Assembly: GCF_007741475.1 (NCBI RefSeq)
Contig: NZ_CP036261.1
Coordinates: 2,046,001-2,110,000, forward strand
Reading direction: 5' to 3'
Length of the DNA: 64,000 bases
DNA from: Rosistilla ulvae
GTDB taxonomy: Bacteria > Planctomycetota > Planctomycetia > Pirellulales > Pirellulaceae
Each line of letters starts with the position of its first letter. Within the stretch, counting starts at the first letter, position 1. The notes beneath the pieces were generated by a model that saw only the letters and a list, made by a program, of their open reading frames with translations, was not told the DNA's origin and did no database searches. Positions 18,667-27,328 of the stretch are shown here, piece after piece. Made by a program: the position numbers and the translations under genes.

Positions 18667-18730
18667 AGCGGTTCGAACCGCTACCGAGATCCGCGGGTCC
18701 TCTGTTTAACTATATGTCACGTTAACGTGA
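18667..18730. promoter_or_regulatory. Two perfect palindromes upstream of the Gfo/Idh/MocA gene
   Basis: AGCGGTTCGAACCGCT (18667-18682) is a 16-bp perfect palindrome and TCACGTTAACGTGA (18717-18730) a 14-bp perfect palindrome. They lie 103 and 153 nt upstream of the oxidoreductase start on the minus strand, in otherwise AT-richer DNA. The first has the CG-centred form seen in LacI/GalR-type operators. They are candidate operators for the oxidoreductase (and perhaps DUF1592/DUF1552) transcript. Confidence 0.45.
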
Positions 18731-18731
18731 A

Positions 18732-18763
18732 ATGCCCTCCCGCAGCAAACTACGGAAGGGCAT
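18732..18763 (-). terminator. Probable terminator hairpin after the DUF3467 gene
   Basis: ATGCCCT (18732-18738) pairs with AGGGCAT (18757-18763), extended by CCG/CGG past one mismatch. The loop is about 10 nt. On the minus strand it lies 37 nt downstream of the DUF3467 stop codon and is followed by TTTCACG, a weak U tract. It separates DUF3467 from the next transcript. Confidence 0.5.
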
Positions 18764-18799
18764 GATTGGATCAGGTAGGTTCTTGGGGAGACCTGCTGC

Positions 18800-19186
18800 C
18801 TATTTATTTTCGCCTTGCTTTTGCTGCGTTGGGCGAACTCGCTTGTTGATATCGGTTTCCAATACGCCGAAGACGGCTTCGTGGCGGGCAACCGACATCT
18901 GCAATGCAGCCAACAGACGCTTTGCCGTGAAGAAGTTCACGATGATGCGTTGGTTGACGTTGATTGGGTCCTTGGGGACACCGATCGGTTGTGGGTTGAG
19001 GCCGAAATCGATGATCAGCTCTTCAGGCGATCCGGTTACGCGACAGAAGTTCGCATAACACGCTTGAGCGTGATCGTCGTTGACCTGAACTTGTACGGGT
19101 TGTGCTTGCGATTGAGCTGCTGGGGCTGCGGGTGCAGCAGCCGCTTGGGGCGCTTGCGCTTCGGGCGTTTCCGCGTCTTTGGTCAT
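18800..19186 (-). CDS. DUF3467 domain protein
   Basis: This 128-residue protein has an alanine/proline/glutamine-rich N-terminal 30 residues. A DUF3467 domain follows, recognisable by CYANFCRVTGSPEELIIDFGLN (split across about 43-64) and INVNQRIIVNFFTAKRLLAALQMSVARHE (about 75-103). The family is small, cytoplasmic and of unknown function. It appears to be a single-gene transcript with a hairpin downstream and a 402-nt leader region upstream. Confidence 0.88.
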   Translation of the reverse strand: MTKDAETPEAQAPQAAAAPAAPAAQSQAQPVQVQVNDDHAQACYANFCRVTGSPEELIIDFGLNPQPIGVPKDPINVNQRIIVNFFTAKRLLAALQMSVARHEAVFGVLETDINKRVRPTQQKQGENK

Positions 19187-19588
19187 TCTATCTTCTCCAA
19201 TAGGATGTCATTTTCCACCGTATGCGCGGCGGGCTGGCCGCACGCACCCACGATCACAAAACTTAAGGTTTGTTGCCACATTCTCTTAAATTCAACCAAC
19301 TATCTTGCGGCAACAAGAGATAGTTGTTGTTTCGTTAGATCGACCAGTGGGAAGTCAAGTTCCAGTGAATACCCCTTGGGCGGTCATTTATCCTACAGTT
19401 GTTACGGGAAATGCCAGGTTGTTAACGATCGTCTCGACAACTCGATCGACCGACAATCATCCTCCGACGGATGCGATCTGATCGATGGCGATACCTTCGC
19501 AGGCCAGACAAAATGTAGTGGCGATCGTGGATCGTTCCAACGTTCCTGAAAGGTATTCACCGCCGGATCGTTTCAACTGGTGCAACCC
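19187..19588. other. Intergenic region, no gene recognised
   Basis: These 402 nt lie between the stop of the M50-HlyD gene and the start of the DUF3467 gene, both on the minus strand. They should contain the end of the first transcript and the promoter of the second. A 9-bp inverted repeat (19297-19305 with 19318-19326, CAACTATCT/AGATAGTTG) is the only clear dyad. I see no convincing coding sequence: the open frame across it is antisense to DUF3467. Confidence 0.5.
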
Positions 19589-21826
19589 TTAAAAATCAAA
19601 CTGGAAGGTCTTGTTTAAGAACCGATAAAAACGCCAACCGAGCGACTTAGGTGCTGCGTTGATCTTGGCGGTGCCGCGATATCCAACCCGCATTCCTTGG
19701 GAGCCTTCGGTCAACGGAACCCGCGCTTGATAGGAGGCGTTGATCGGTCGCATGTTCCCGGTTTCGGGATCGATTTGAGTGTCCAGATCGCCGCCCGATT
19801 GGCTCGACAAACTGGCCGGTGAATACTTCATTTCGGTTCGCGAAATTTGATCGATTTGGCCGGATAAAACCTGCAATCGCCGGGCGTCGGCCTTCAGTTC
19901 AACGCCATCACCCTCTTTGATCAATTGGATGTCTCCTTGATCGACGACCAGGACCGCTTCGATATGGCGTGGATCACCGATCAAGCAGATCAGACTTTCC
20001 TGTGTCATCAAGGCACCGATGTTTTCGGGTTCCAAGGGAGACCCCGACCATTCGGGCAGTCGACCATCCTGCGGGTCTTCGTCGGGCTTGTCGGGCGGTG
20101 GAATGATCACTCCGGAGATCGGCGCTTTGATCTCCAGTTGATCGATTTCATCCTCCGCCTTGCGACGCAATTCGGCGACCGAATCGAGCATCTTTTTCTG
20201 CGTGGTCGCCTGTCCGCTGAGCGATGAATCGTAGCGTTTCAGCCGTGACAAACTGGCCAACCGGACCCCCGCGGTACGCTCTTCGCCTTCCAGTTCGGAC
20301 AGCTTCAGCTCCAATTGCGAATTTGTTAGGACCGCCAGGGTATCCCCTTGTTCCACCGTGTCGCCCGGTTTGACCAACACGCGTTCGATCTGACCTGGTG
20401 TACCGGCATAAACCGATCGTGGGTCGGCGGGGCGGACTTCGAATGCACAATTAATGTGATACGGCAATGGCACGAAACAGAATGCCGCGATCGCGGCAGC
20501 GGCGACAGCAACGGTTGCGGCCAAACGAGAGCGTTTCACTTTTTGCATTCTCCCAGGAGTGCGAATGAATTTGATCGATTCCCAGATCGGTTTGGCAATC
20601 AAGCCACCAAAGCCAATGATTGCGAACAAGCGACCGAGGATCCGCAAACCGTACGGCTCGAGCACTTGGTTCAAGAACATTACGATTCCGATCACCACGA
20701 CCCAGCGATAGATCACCGATGCAACGGTGAACATGCCAAACAGGAACCGGTTCCGTTGCGGTAGAAACGGATTCTCCTGAAGTTCCAAACCGAGGCAGGT
20801 TTCTTGAAACCAACGCTTCAAGGTTTCGGTGCTCTTTTGGCGTAGGTTGGGAATCTCCAACCAATCCATCAGGATGTAATAGCCATCGAACCGCAGCAGC
20901 GGGTTGGCGTTGAAGACGACTGTGCTGACCGAACAGATAAACATCGTCGCCAGGAAGGTGAAATTGAGCAGGCCTGGTTCGCTGAACCACCACAACCACG
21001 TGGCGAAGGAGGCGAGAATCAATTCGACATACATTCCGCCAGCCCCAATCCAGACTCGCTTCCATTTATTGGGAAGCATCCAGGAATCGGAGACGTTGCA
21101 ATACAGGCAGGGTGTAAAGACCAGCAGCATGAATCCTAGTTCATGGCATTCGCCACCAAACCGCTTACAGGAGAGGCCGTGGCCAAATTCGTGGCAGATC
21201 TTGACGATCGCCATCAACAATCCCATGTAGAGCCAGTTTTCGGCGGCAAAAAATTCTTGGAACGTCGGCAGTTTCGACCGGAACAACTCAAAGTTCATCC
21301 CGACCAGAACCAGCGTGATCAATCCAAAGCCGACGAAAAAGATCAGTGCTGGAACGGTAAACACCCATCCTAAAACGGGGTTCATTCGACGCAGAATCCC
21401 CTCGGGGTCGATCCCCCGAAACCGAATCGCAAAGATGTTCGCTAGTTTCCCCAGCAGTTCCTTCTTCTTCTTTTCGCTGCCACGTTTCCGCAATTGGCCA
21501 CCTTGGCCGGGCGAATTGGAGATCACCAATCCGCTGCGGTGCAGCATGCCGAGAAACTGTTGGAGGTCGCCAAAGGTGATTTTCTGTGGGGCAAATTCCT
21601 GTTCAAACCCATCTTTGATCTGCTGCAGACTGACGTGCCCATCGAGCATCTGCAGGATGAAATACTCCTCGTCGTGGAACCGGTAATACTGCAGCCCCAC
21701 AGGTTCCTTGACGACCCAATAACTGGTCCCCTGATACATGTGACGGCTGCTCGTCAAATCAGGACGCTTCCGAACCGAAAGCGGTCGTGATGAGCTGCTG
21801 ATGAGGCTGTCGGCGAGCGTTGTCAT
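19589..21826 (-). CDS. PqqD-like / M50 site-2-protease / HlyD fusion protein
   Basis: This 745-residue protein fuses three modules. Residues about 30-105 form a PqqD-like winged-helix domain (RFHDEEYFILQMLDGHVSLQQI). Residues about 150-430 are a multi-helix M50-type metalloprotease core with zinc motif HEFGH (212-216) and NANPLLRFDGYY, the usual second metal-site region. Residues about 440-745 are a HlyD/biotinyl-lipoyl membrane-fusion domain (GTPGQIERVLVKPGDTVEQGD, ITFAP-like KAPISGVI) ending in an aromatic tail. It is the last gene of a three-gene minus-strand set, 84 nt after a HlyD gene. Known M50-MFP fusions occur in peptide maturation and export loci; the substrate here is unknown. It could also act purely as a scaffold. 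Confidence 0.85.
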   Translation of the reverse strand: MTTLADSLISSSSRPLSVRKRPDLTSSRHMYQGTSYWVVKEPVGLQYYRFHDEEYFILQMLDGHVSLQQIKDGFEQEFAPQKITFGDLQQFLGMLHRSGLVISNSPGQGGQLRKRGSEKKKKELLGKLANIFAIRFRGIDPEGILRRMNPVLGWVFTVPALIFFVGFGLITLVLVGMNFELFRSKLPTFQEFFAAENWLYMGLLMAIVKICHEFGHGLSCKRFGGECHELGFMLLVFTPCLYCNVSDSWMLPNKWKRVWIGAGGMYVELILASFATWLWWFSEPGLLNFTFLATMFICSVSTVVFNANPLLRFDGYYILMDWLEIPNLRQKSTETLKRWFQETCLGLELQENPFLPQRNRFLFGMFTVASVIYRWVVVIGIVMFLNQVLEPYGLRILGRLFAIIGFGGLIAKPIWESIKFIRTPGRMQKVKRSRLAATVAVAAAAIAAFCFVPLPYHINCAFEVRPADPRSVYAGTPGQIERVLVKPGDTVEQGDTLAVLTNSQLELKLSELEGEERTAGVRLASLSRLKRYDSSLSGQATTQKKMLDSVAELRRKAEDEIDQLEIKAPISGVIIPPPDKPDEDPQDGRLPEWSGSPLEPENIGALMTQESLICLIGDPRHIEAVLVVDQGDIQLIKEGDGVELKADARRLQVLSGQIDQISRTEMKYSPASLSSQSGGDLDTQIDPETGNMRPINASYQARVPLTEGSQGMRVGYRGTAKINAAPKSLGWRFYRFLNKTFQFDF

Positions 21827-21910
21827 CGAATCTCAATCTTACGTGAGCCGACGGAGCGAAGGTCGGCGGAATGGGGTGTTGGGCATCCGAGCAACAAACG
21901 TGGGTAACAA

Positions 21911-22840
21911 TTAGTTCAGGTTCTGGCCTGCAACGGGCAAGAGCTGCATTTCGGCGGGCATCCCGGGGCTGACGAGATAACGGCCCCCTTCGACTTTGTT
22001 GACGATCTTTGCCCAAACACGGTAGGTGTTATCGCTTTCCAGGATCGGACTGACGTATTCCAGTCGACTTTGGAAGTCGACATAGCGATTTCCGCCAACG
22101 TGAACGCGAATCGAAACGGGAGCACCGATCACGATGCGTTCCGGAGCGTCGAGCCCTGCGACATCCCCTTCGACCTTGATTTCGTCGATTCGCACGACGC
22201 GGACGATCGGAGTGCCCGCCTGAACCCATTCACCATCTTTGCCATAACGCTTGGCGATGATCCCGTCGAACGTTGCCGCGATTTCGCGTCGCTTGATCTC
22301 ATGTTCGGCCAATTGGCGTTCCGCGGTTTTGGCAGCAAACGTCGCCTCGGCCACCTGTTGTTCGTTTCTCGCCATTTCGATCGCTAGTTTCGATCGTTCG
22401 GCTTCGAGGACTTCACGTCGCATGTCCCAGTAGGGCATCGCTTGTTTCTTGTGCAGTTCTTCCGCTGACTTCGCTTCAGCCCATTCGTATTCCATCGATT
22501 TTTCGGCGGCGCGAATGTTGACGTCGTTTTCGGCTTGCAACCGGGCCTGTTCCTCTTCGGCCTGCTTTAGCACCAGGTTCAGCTTGGCTTGTTCGGGATC
22601 GATCATCGCGATCACCTGGCCGGCCTTGACCATCTTTCCCTCTTCGACGATGCCGTTGTCGAGGAATAGGATGCCATCGGCGCCGGCGGAGATGCGATTG
22701 TCATCGATCGCTTCGACCAAGCTGTCGCGAACGGGGATCGGTTCGGACGCCGATTGCGCCCAGCCGAGGTTGTTCGACGCGCCCAGCGAAACAGCCAGGG
22801 CGGCGATGGCGAAGGAGTTGTACTTGGAGAAGGGATTCAT
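21911..22840 (-). CDS. HlyD-family membrane-fusion protein (periplasmic adaptor)
   Basis: From the ATG at 22840 this is a 309-residue protein; a GTG at 22849 is an alternative, but GGTGA sits five nt before the ATG. A Sec signal (FAIAALAVSLGASNNLGWA) precedes a lipoyl-like half (GADGILFLDNGIVEEGKMVKAGQVIAMID, about 52-80). A long alpha-helical hairpin follows (about 85-185, EEEQARLQAENDVNIRAAEK...), then the second lipoyl half ATFDGIIAKRYGKDGEWVQAG and a beta-barrel domain. It is a free periplasmic adaptor, middle gene of the set, and no pump gene accompanies it. Confidence 0.88.
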   Translation of the reverse strand: MNPFSKYNSFAIAALAVSLGASNNLGWAQSASEPIPVRDSLVEAIDDNRISAGADGILFLDNGIVEEGKMVKAGQVIAMIDPEQAKLNLVLKQAEEEQARLQAENDVNIRAAEKSMEYEWAEAKSAEELHKKQAMPYWDMRREVLEAERSKLAIEMARNEQQVAEATFAAKTAERQLAEHEIKRREIAATFDGIIAKRYGKDGEWVQAGTPIVRVVRIDEIKVEGDVAGLDAPERIVIGAPVSIRVHVGGNRYVDFQSRLEYVSPILESDNTYRVWAKIVNKVEGGRYLVSPGMPAEMQLLPVAGQNLN

Positions 22841-22968
22841 TCGATTCACCGTAGCAGTTCAGATAAGTGGGCGATTGACGATCGCTGCGGGCCGATTGTC
22901 GATCGCGAATTCAGGGGTGGAACGGAGTCACATGGAAGCGGAGTGTTGAAAACGATTCGCTCGTGAGA

Positions 22969-25023
22969 TCAAAACCATTTAAAGAGGATGGTTTGCAACC
23001 ATTCGTAGGCACCATGGAACCAGACGAAACCGGCGGCACGTCGGCCGCAATAAACGTCGGCGGTCACCTTGGCACCGGGACGCGGTTGCAGTGTGGTCAG
23101 ATCGATCGGTTCGGCTCGCAGGGTGACCACGTTTCCTTCTTCTTTATCGGGTTCGGCCCGCAATTCCCGCGACGTCAGCAACGCTTTCATCTCGTGGTCC
23201 GGATCGGTCGCCAAGATGAAGGTGACCGGCAGCGGTTCGCCATCGGCGGCTACCACCGCGCGATCCAAGTGGTCCATCTTCTTCTCGGGCATCTTTAATT
23301 TCAGATGCATCGGTTTGGATAGATCGGCGACCGTCAACAGCACTTGGCCGGTGACGACGGGGCGTGAGCGGAGAGTCTTTTCGACGTCCCAGGTAACGAT
23401 CTGGCCATCGATCGGAGCGGTGATCGTCAGTTGTGCCAAGCGTTCGTCGAGCAGTTGTTGTTTCCGCAGCAAGCTGTCCAGTTCGGTTCGCTTCTCCGCC
23501 TCTTCTCCCTTCAGGCGGGTCTCTTCCTGTTCTTCCCCCGTGCGTGAATTGCGGACGTCATCGAGTTCGTAACGAATGCGGGTCAGCGAGGCTTGGGCGG
23601 TCCGAATGCGTCCCATCGTGTCCGCATAATCCTCCTCGACTTGGCGATTTCGCAGCTTGACCAACAGCTGCCCCTTGGTGACGTTCATGCCATGCACCGC
23701 GGCGACCTCGATGATCTCGCCATCGATTGGCGCGAAGACCTCTTGCCGCACTGTCGGTTGCAGCGTTCCAGGGCAATCGAGCGTGAAGTCCAAGGGGACG
23801 AAGATCATCCCCAGAATTGCAGCGGTTAGAAGCGCCACGACGGCAATTGTTTTGGGAAGAGTTCGCGCCTTGATGATCCATGCCGCTTTGCCCAACGTTC
23901 GCCAGACAGGCATCAGGAACAAATTGTTGTGCTGCATCGAATTGGCGATCGCGCGGGTGCCATGTTCGTAGACCAGATTGACCCGGCTGCGAAAAACTTC
24001 ATCGGGCAGATTGCTCTCGATCTGTTCGACGATCAACGCGCCGATCACGTCGCCCCGGTGGGCATTGTCGCGTTCGATCTCACCCACGTTTTTGTTCAAA
24101 GCGTCGTCGTTGCCGCGACTTGGTTCGCGCAGCGGGAGCACGGCGATATGTCGTCCGTACGATTGATCGACATAATCCTCGACAGCTTCTTCGATCTGTG
24201 GGGGCAGGTCTTCGGTCGACCCATCGTGCCATAGCGGTTCGCCGGCAGCCACAACGCGAGTTGCCAGATTGTTCAACGAAGAGACGATGTTGGAACGGTT
24301 TTCGATCGTGTCCTGCCCGCTGATCGCCAGCACCTTGCATTTGCGACCACGCATGATCGCAACGCTGACGCGATCGCACCCGATCATCCGACGTCCTTCG
24401 TTGGCGATCACATAGGCTGTCTCTTTCAGGTCCAACGATTCATGGGCCGCCCGCGCAAAACCATCGGCTTGATGCCACAGCACTTGGCGATCGGAGAACA
24501 GACGCAGCTGTTGCCCCTTCAGCCAATCGCCAGCGAGTTCGGACATCTGTCCCAAAAATCGCAGGTAACCCTTTTGTGTTTCGGGGGGGGAATCGGGACG
24601 CTGAAAGACTTCGATCAAGCCTTCGACTTGGTGCTCGCTGCGCAGCGGAGATAGGACCAATAAAAAGCGGGTCGGATTGCCTTCGGCATCGCCATCGGTG
24701 GTTCCCGAATAGGGCGGAACCAACAATTGCTGCCCTGCGCCGGCTACGCGTCGCAACAAGCGGTTGTGCTTGTTCGCGTCGTCGGAGTCCTCTTCCAGCA
24801 GCGTCTGGCTGGTGTTGATTTGATACTCCAGCTTCAATTGGCGGTCCTCGTCGAACAACCAAATGGCGCCCCCCACTGCGGCCAGCGCGGAGATCACGCG
24901 CTGAAGCAATTGAGGGTAATACTCCTCGGCCGGAGCTCCGCTTTTGGACAGCGCCGCGATCTCGTTGACCAAGCCGCGAATCTGATTTTTGGTTTGTTCA
25001 ACCGTTTCTTGATTGACAGCCAT
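22969..25023 (-). CDS. Double-GAF sensor fused to a HlyD membrane-fusion domain
   Basis: This 684-residue protein has two GAF-like domains (about 35-170 with AAVGGAIWLFDEDRQLKLEY, and about 195-375 with AYVIANEGRRMIGCDRVSVAIMRG). One membrane helix follows (about 415-437, TIAVVALLTAAILGMIFVP), then a HlyD module with VFAPIDGEIIEVAAVHGMNVTKGQ. A coiled-coil hairpin (about 490-570, EEQEETRLKGEEAEKRTEL) and ITAPIDGQIVTWDVEKTL complete it. GAF domains normally bind small molecules or mediate dimerisation, so this is an adaptor with a cytoplasmic sensing part. It is the first gene of the minus-strand set. Its aromatic C-terminus resembles that of the M50-HlyD protein. Confidence 0.86.
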   Translation of the reverse strand: MAVNQETVEQTKNQIRGLVNEIAALSKSGAPAEEYYPQLLQRVISALAAVGGAIWLFDEDRQLKLEYQINTSQTLLEEDSDDANKHNRLLRRVAGAGQQLLVPPYSGTTDGDAEGNPTRFLLVLSPLRSEHQVEGLIEVFQRPDSPPETQKGYLRFLGQMSELAGDWLKGQQLRLFSDRQVLWHQADGFARAAHESLDLKETAYVIANEGRRMIGCDRVSVAIMRGRKCKVLAISGQDTIENRSNIVSSLNNLATRVVAAGEPLWHDGSTEDLPPQIEEAVEDYVDQSYGRHIAVLPLREPSRGNDDALNKNVGEIERDNAHRGDVIGALIVEQIESNLPDEVFRSRVNLVYEHGTRAIANSMQHNNLFLMPVWRTLGKAAWIIKARTLPKTIAVVALLTAAILGMIFVPLDFTLDCPGTLQPTVRQEVFAPIDGEIIEVAAVHGMNVTKGQLLVKLRNRQVEEDYADTMGRIRTAQASLTRIRYELDDVRNSRTGEEQEETRLKGEEAEKRTELDSLLRKQQLLDERLAQLTITAPIDGQIVTWDVEKTLRSRPVVTGQVLLTVADLSKPMHLKLKMPEKKMDHLDRAVVAADGEPLPVTFILATDPDHEMKALLTSRELRAEPDKEEGNVVTLRAEPIDLTTLQPRPGAKVTADVYCGRRAAGFVWFHGAYEWLQTILFKWF

Positions 25024-25586
25024 ATTCTGCTGTGTTCCGGAACGAGGAAGAGAGTCTATTTCAAACTTTCACCGACCCTAGCGAGCTGAGTGCTTGCTTC
25101 AGACAACTTCACCCTATCGCAAACTTGTTGGATCTCCACCGCCAAACGTTGGGCATGTAGATTTCTTAAATCTTCGATGCGGAAATTGTCGAATGTTAGG
25201 ATTCTTGCCGGGTGTTGCTTTAGTGCAACGCTGGGATCTTCGACCCCAAAGCTGCCTGAAGAGTTCCCCAGCTAGAATAACCTATCGGCAGCAGCTTATA
25301 CTAAATGTATAAGCAGTCTGTTGGATTGCAACCGTTTTGCCGAAATTGCGGGGAACCAAGCGACGTCGATTTCCGTCTGATTCGCACGGTTCGATCGGCC
25401 TTCCCTCGTCTGGATGGTCTCGGGATTTCAGGCGTTATGTCCGTTGTGACCGTGTCGGTTTATCAAGGTTTTTCGCAATTCATCTGCCGCCGGTCGGCGA
25501 GTTGTCGAGTTTGCCAGCGCCGTCAATCAAAGTGTGCGTCACCAGTTCGGACAAACATCGCTTTACGGATCGCTTGGACGTAGTGC
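25024..25586. promoter_or_regulatory. Divergent intergenic region between the GAF-HlyD set and the GAF gene
   Basis: These 563 nt separate two divergent start codons and must contain promoters for both. GCTTATAC (25294-25301) and GTATAAGC (25307-25314) form a 21-bp dyad with a 5-nt AT centre, a good operator candidate. A 10-bp palindrome GTTCCGGAAC lies at 25034-25043, just before the GAF-HlyD start. An open frame at 25305-25583 (92 codons, several CxxC pairs) ends just before the GAF gene, but I could not support it as a gene. Confidence 0.5.
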
Positions 25587-26474
25587 ATGAACGAAGCAAC
25601 ACTCGTAGAAGCTTTCCGCGGGATCCCGCGGCGCGATTCGGTTCGCGTGGGAGTTCAAGTAGGCAAGCTGCGCAAGGTTTGCCTGGGGGACCAGGCGTTG
25701 GAAGCCTTTTTTCCCGAGTCGCTAGACATTTTGTTGCGATTGTTCAACGCGTCGGCTGGAGCATTTTGGTTTCGCCCGTTTAACGCCGCTACGTTGTTCC
25801 CCGTCTCTCGCGTCGGGTTTGAACAGTTGGCGCTGTCGAACTCCTGTCTGTCGGATTGTGAGCAGATGGTTCGCGGTGCCTGGCAATCGCTGGGGCCGCA
25901 GGTCCGTCCGATCGATCGGCCGTTTGTGTCTTTGATCGGTCCGATTCGCGATGGATCGACCGCGATCGGGGCGTTGCAGTTGGTTGCGGAGTGCGGGGAC
26001 GAGGATCCGCAACAGCCAAACGTCGCTTATGCGAAGGCCCTGTCGGCCGCTCTGTCGTTGATCCAACCAGCGATCCGGCGTCGCATGCAAGTTGGTGAGA
26101 CGTCGATTCGCGAAGCGACCGACCGTTTGGCTCAGCTAGCGGATCAATTGACCGGGCTGCAGCGATCGATGCGGCATGCGATCGATCAGACCCTGGGGCA
26201 GTTGCGCGGTGCTTCGTTTGGATCGTTGACGGCCAATCAGCGATTTACTCGTGTGATCCAAGACCTGCTCGAAACGCACGGGCTCCGCGTGGTTTGTCCG
26301 GAGTGTGGTGCCGCAGCGATTCTCCGCTGTTCCAAGAATCCTCGCGCTCGCGATGGAGTGTTTGTCTTCGACCATAGCCTGGCAGGCCGACGGACGTTTC
26401 ACGGTGGATACACCACGCTGCCGGTGCTTCAGGTTGTCAGTAAACCGCCGCGGCGCGGTAAAGCGATACGTTGA
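25587..26474 (+). CDS. GAF-like domain protein with C-terminal cysteine/basic domain
   Basis: This 295-residue soluble protein has a GAF-like region (about 45-155: LLRLFNASAGAFWFRPFNAATLFPV, FVSLIGPIRDGSTAIGALQLVAE) similar in pattern to the first GAF domain of the divergent GAF-HlyD protein. A helical linker (about 160-220) follows. A C-terminal domain has VVCPECGAAAILRCSKNPRARDG and a GGYTTLPVLQVVSKPPRRGK tail. One CxxC plus one further Cys suggests a small metal site or structural motif. No catalytic residues are recognised. It diverges from the membrane-fusion set and may be its regulator or cytoplasmic partner. Confidence 0.7.
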   Translation: MNEATLVEAFRGIPRRDSVRVGVQVGKLRKVCLGDQALEAFFPESLDILLRLFNASAGAFWFRPFNAATLFPVSRVGFEQLALSNSCLSDCEQMVRGAWQSLGPQVRPIDRPFVSLIGPIRDGSTAIGALQLVAECGDEDPQQPNVAYAKALSAALSLIQPAIRRRMQVGETSIREATDRLAQLADQLTGLQRSMRHAIDQTLGQLRGASFGSLTANQRFTRVIQDLLETHGLRVVCPECGAAAILRCSKNPRARDGVFVFDHSLAGRRTFHGGYTTLPVLQVVSKPPRRGKAIR

Positions 26475-26485
26475 TCGGCTTTGGT

Positions 26486-27328
26486 CTACGCGGAACTGAG
26501 GCCCGAGCGAACGTCGTCGGAGCCGGGGCCTCCGTTGAACGAGTCTGAATCGTTCGCCCAGACACACATTTCAAAACAGTCGGCCGCGCCGACCATCGTT
26601 GCAAAGGCAACGTCGGCGGCGTCGCGACCGGTGCCGATGCGAACGAATCCGCCAACGGGTGCCATCCGCGTGGCATCGAACAGAAACCAACGGCCATCCA
26701 AATACGCCTCGAAGAATCCGTGGAAGTCGGGTGGTTGGAGGTGGACGGCATAGCCGGCGACGTACCTTGCGGGAATCCCCATCGCGCGGCAAAGGCTGAT
26801 CGCAACGTGGGCGTAATCGCGGCAAACTCCAGTCCGCTGCAGCAGGACGTCGCAAGCCGTCGTCGTTGGTCCGGTGCTTCCGGGTGTGTAGGTCAGATAG
26901 TCGAAGGTCCAGTTACAGATCGCCGTGACGCGCGAGTAGCCGGGCAACAGCGAACCGAACTCTTCCATCGCAAATCGATTCAGTTTGTCCGACTCGCAGT
27001 AGCGACTCGGGTTCAAAAAAATTAACACCTCCGGCGGCAGGCTGCTGTAACTCGATTCGTTCACGTTGTTTGAATCGACTGCCGCGGATTGTAATTCGAC
27101 CTCCGCCTGATACCCGATTTTCAGCTGTCCCGGTTGGCCGATCAGGCGAAACAGCCGGTTTCCGTGGGGGCCAATTTGGCACTGTTCCAGCTGTTGGAAT
27201 GGGGTGACGTCGATCTGTTCGTTGCGGATCTGTTGGTAGTCGTTCATCGCCGCCGAGATGTTCAACAGAAAGCTGGTCGGGGTGAAAATGTTGTATTGCA
27301 GCTGGCAGCCCACAAAAATAATGCTCAT
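26486..27328 (-). CDS. Transglutaminase-like cysteine protease family protein
   Basis: This 280-residue protein has the transglutaminase/protease-like catalytic triad: Cys169 in TGVCRDYAH, His203 in DFHGFFEAYL and Asp218 in FDATR. The N-terminal region (IFVGCQLQYNIFTPTSFLLN) is the beta-rich domain found before such cores in bacterial homologues (often beside DUF403/circularly-permuted ATP-grasp genes, absent here). No signal peptide is evident, so a cytoplasmic site is likely. It is convergent with the GAF gene, with an 11-nt gap. A proteolytic or amide-bond role is plausible, but the substrate is unknown. Confidence 0.88.
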   Translation of the reverse strand: MSIIFVGCQLQYNIFTPTSFLLNISAAMNDYQQIRNEQIDVTPFQQLEQCQIGPHGNRLFRLIGQPGQLKIGYQAEVELQSAAVDSNNVNESSYSSLPPEVLIFLNPSRYCESDKLNRFAMEEFGSLLPGYSRVTAICNWTFDYLTYTPGSTGPTTTACDVLLQRTGVCRDYAHVAISLCRAMGIPARYVAGYAVHLQPPDFHGFFEAYLDGRWFLFDATRMAPVGGFVRIGTGRDAADVAFATMVGAADCFEMCVWANDSDSFNGGPGSDDVRSGLSSA

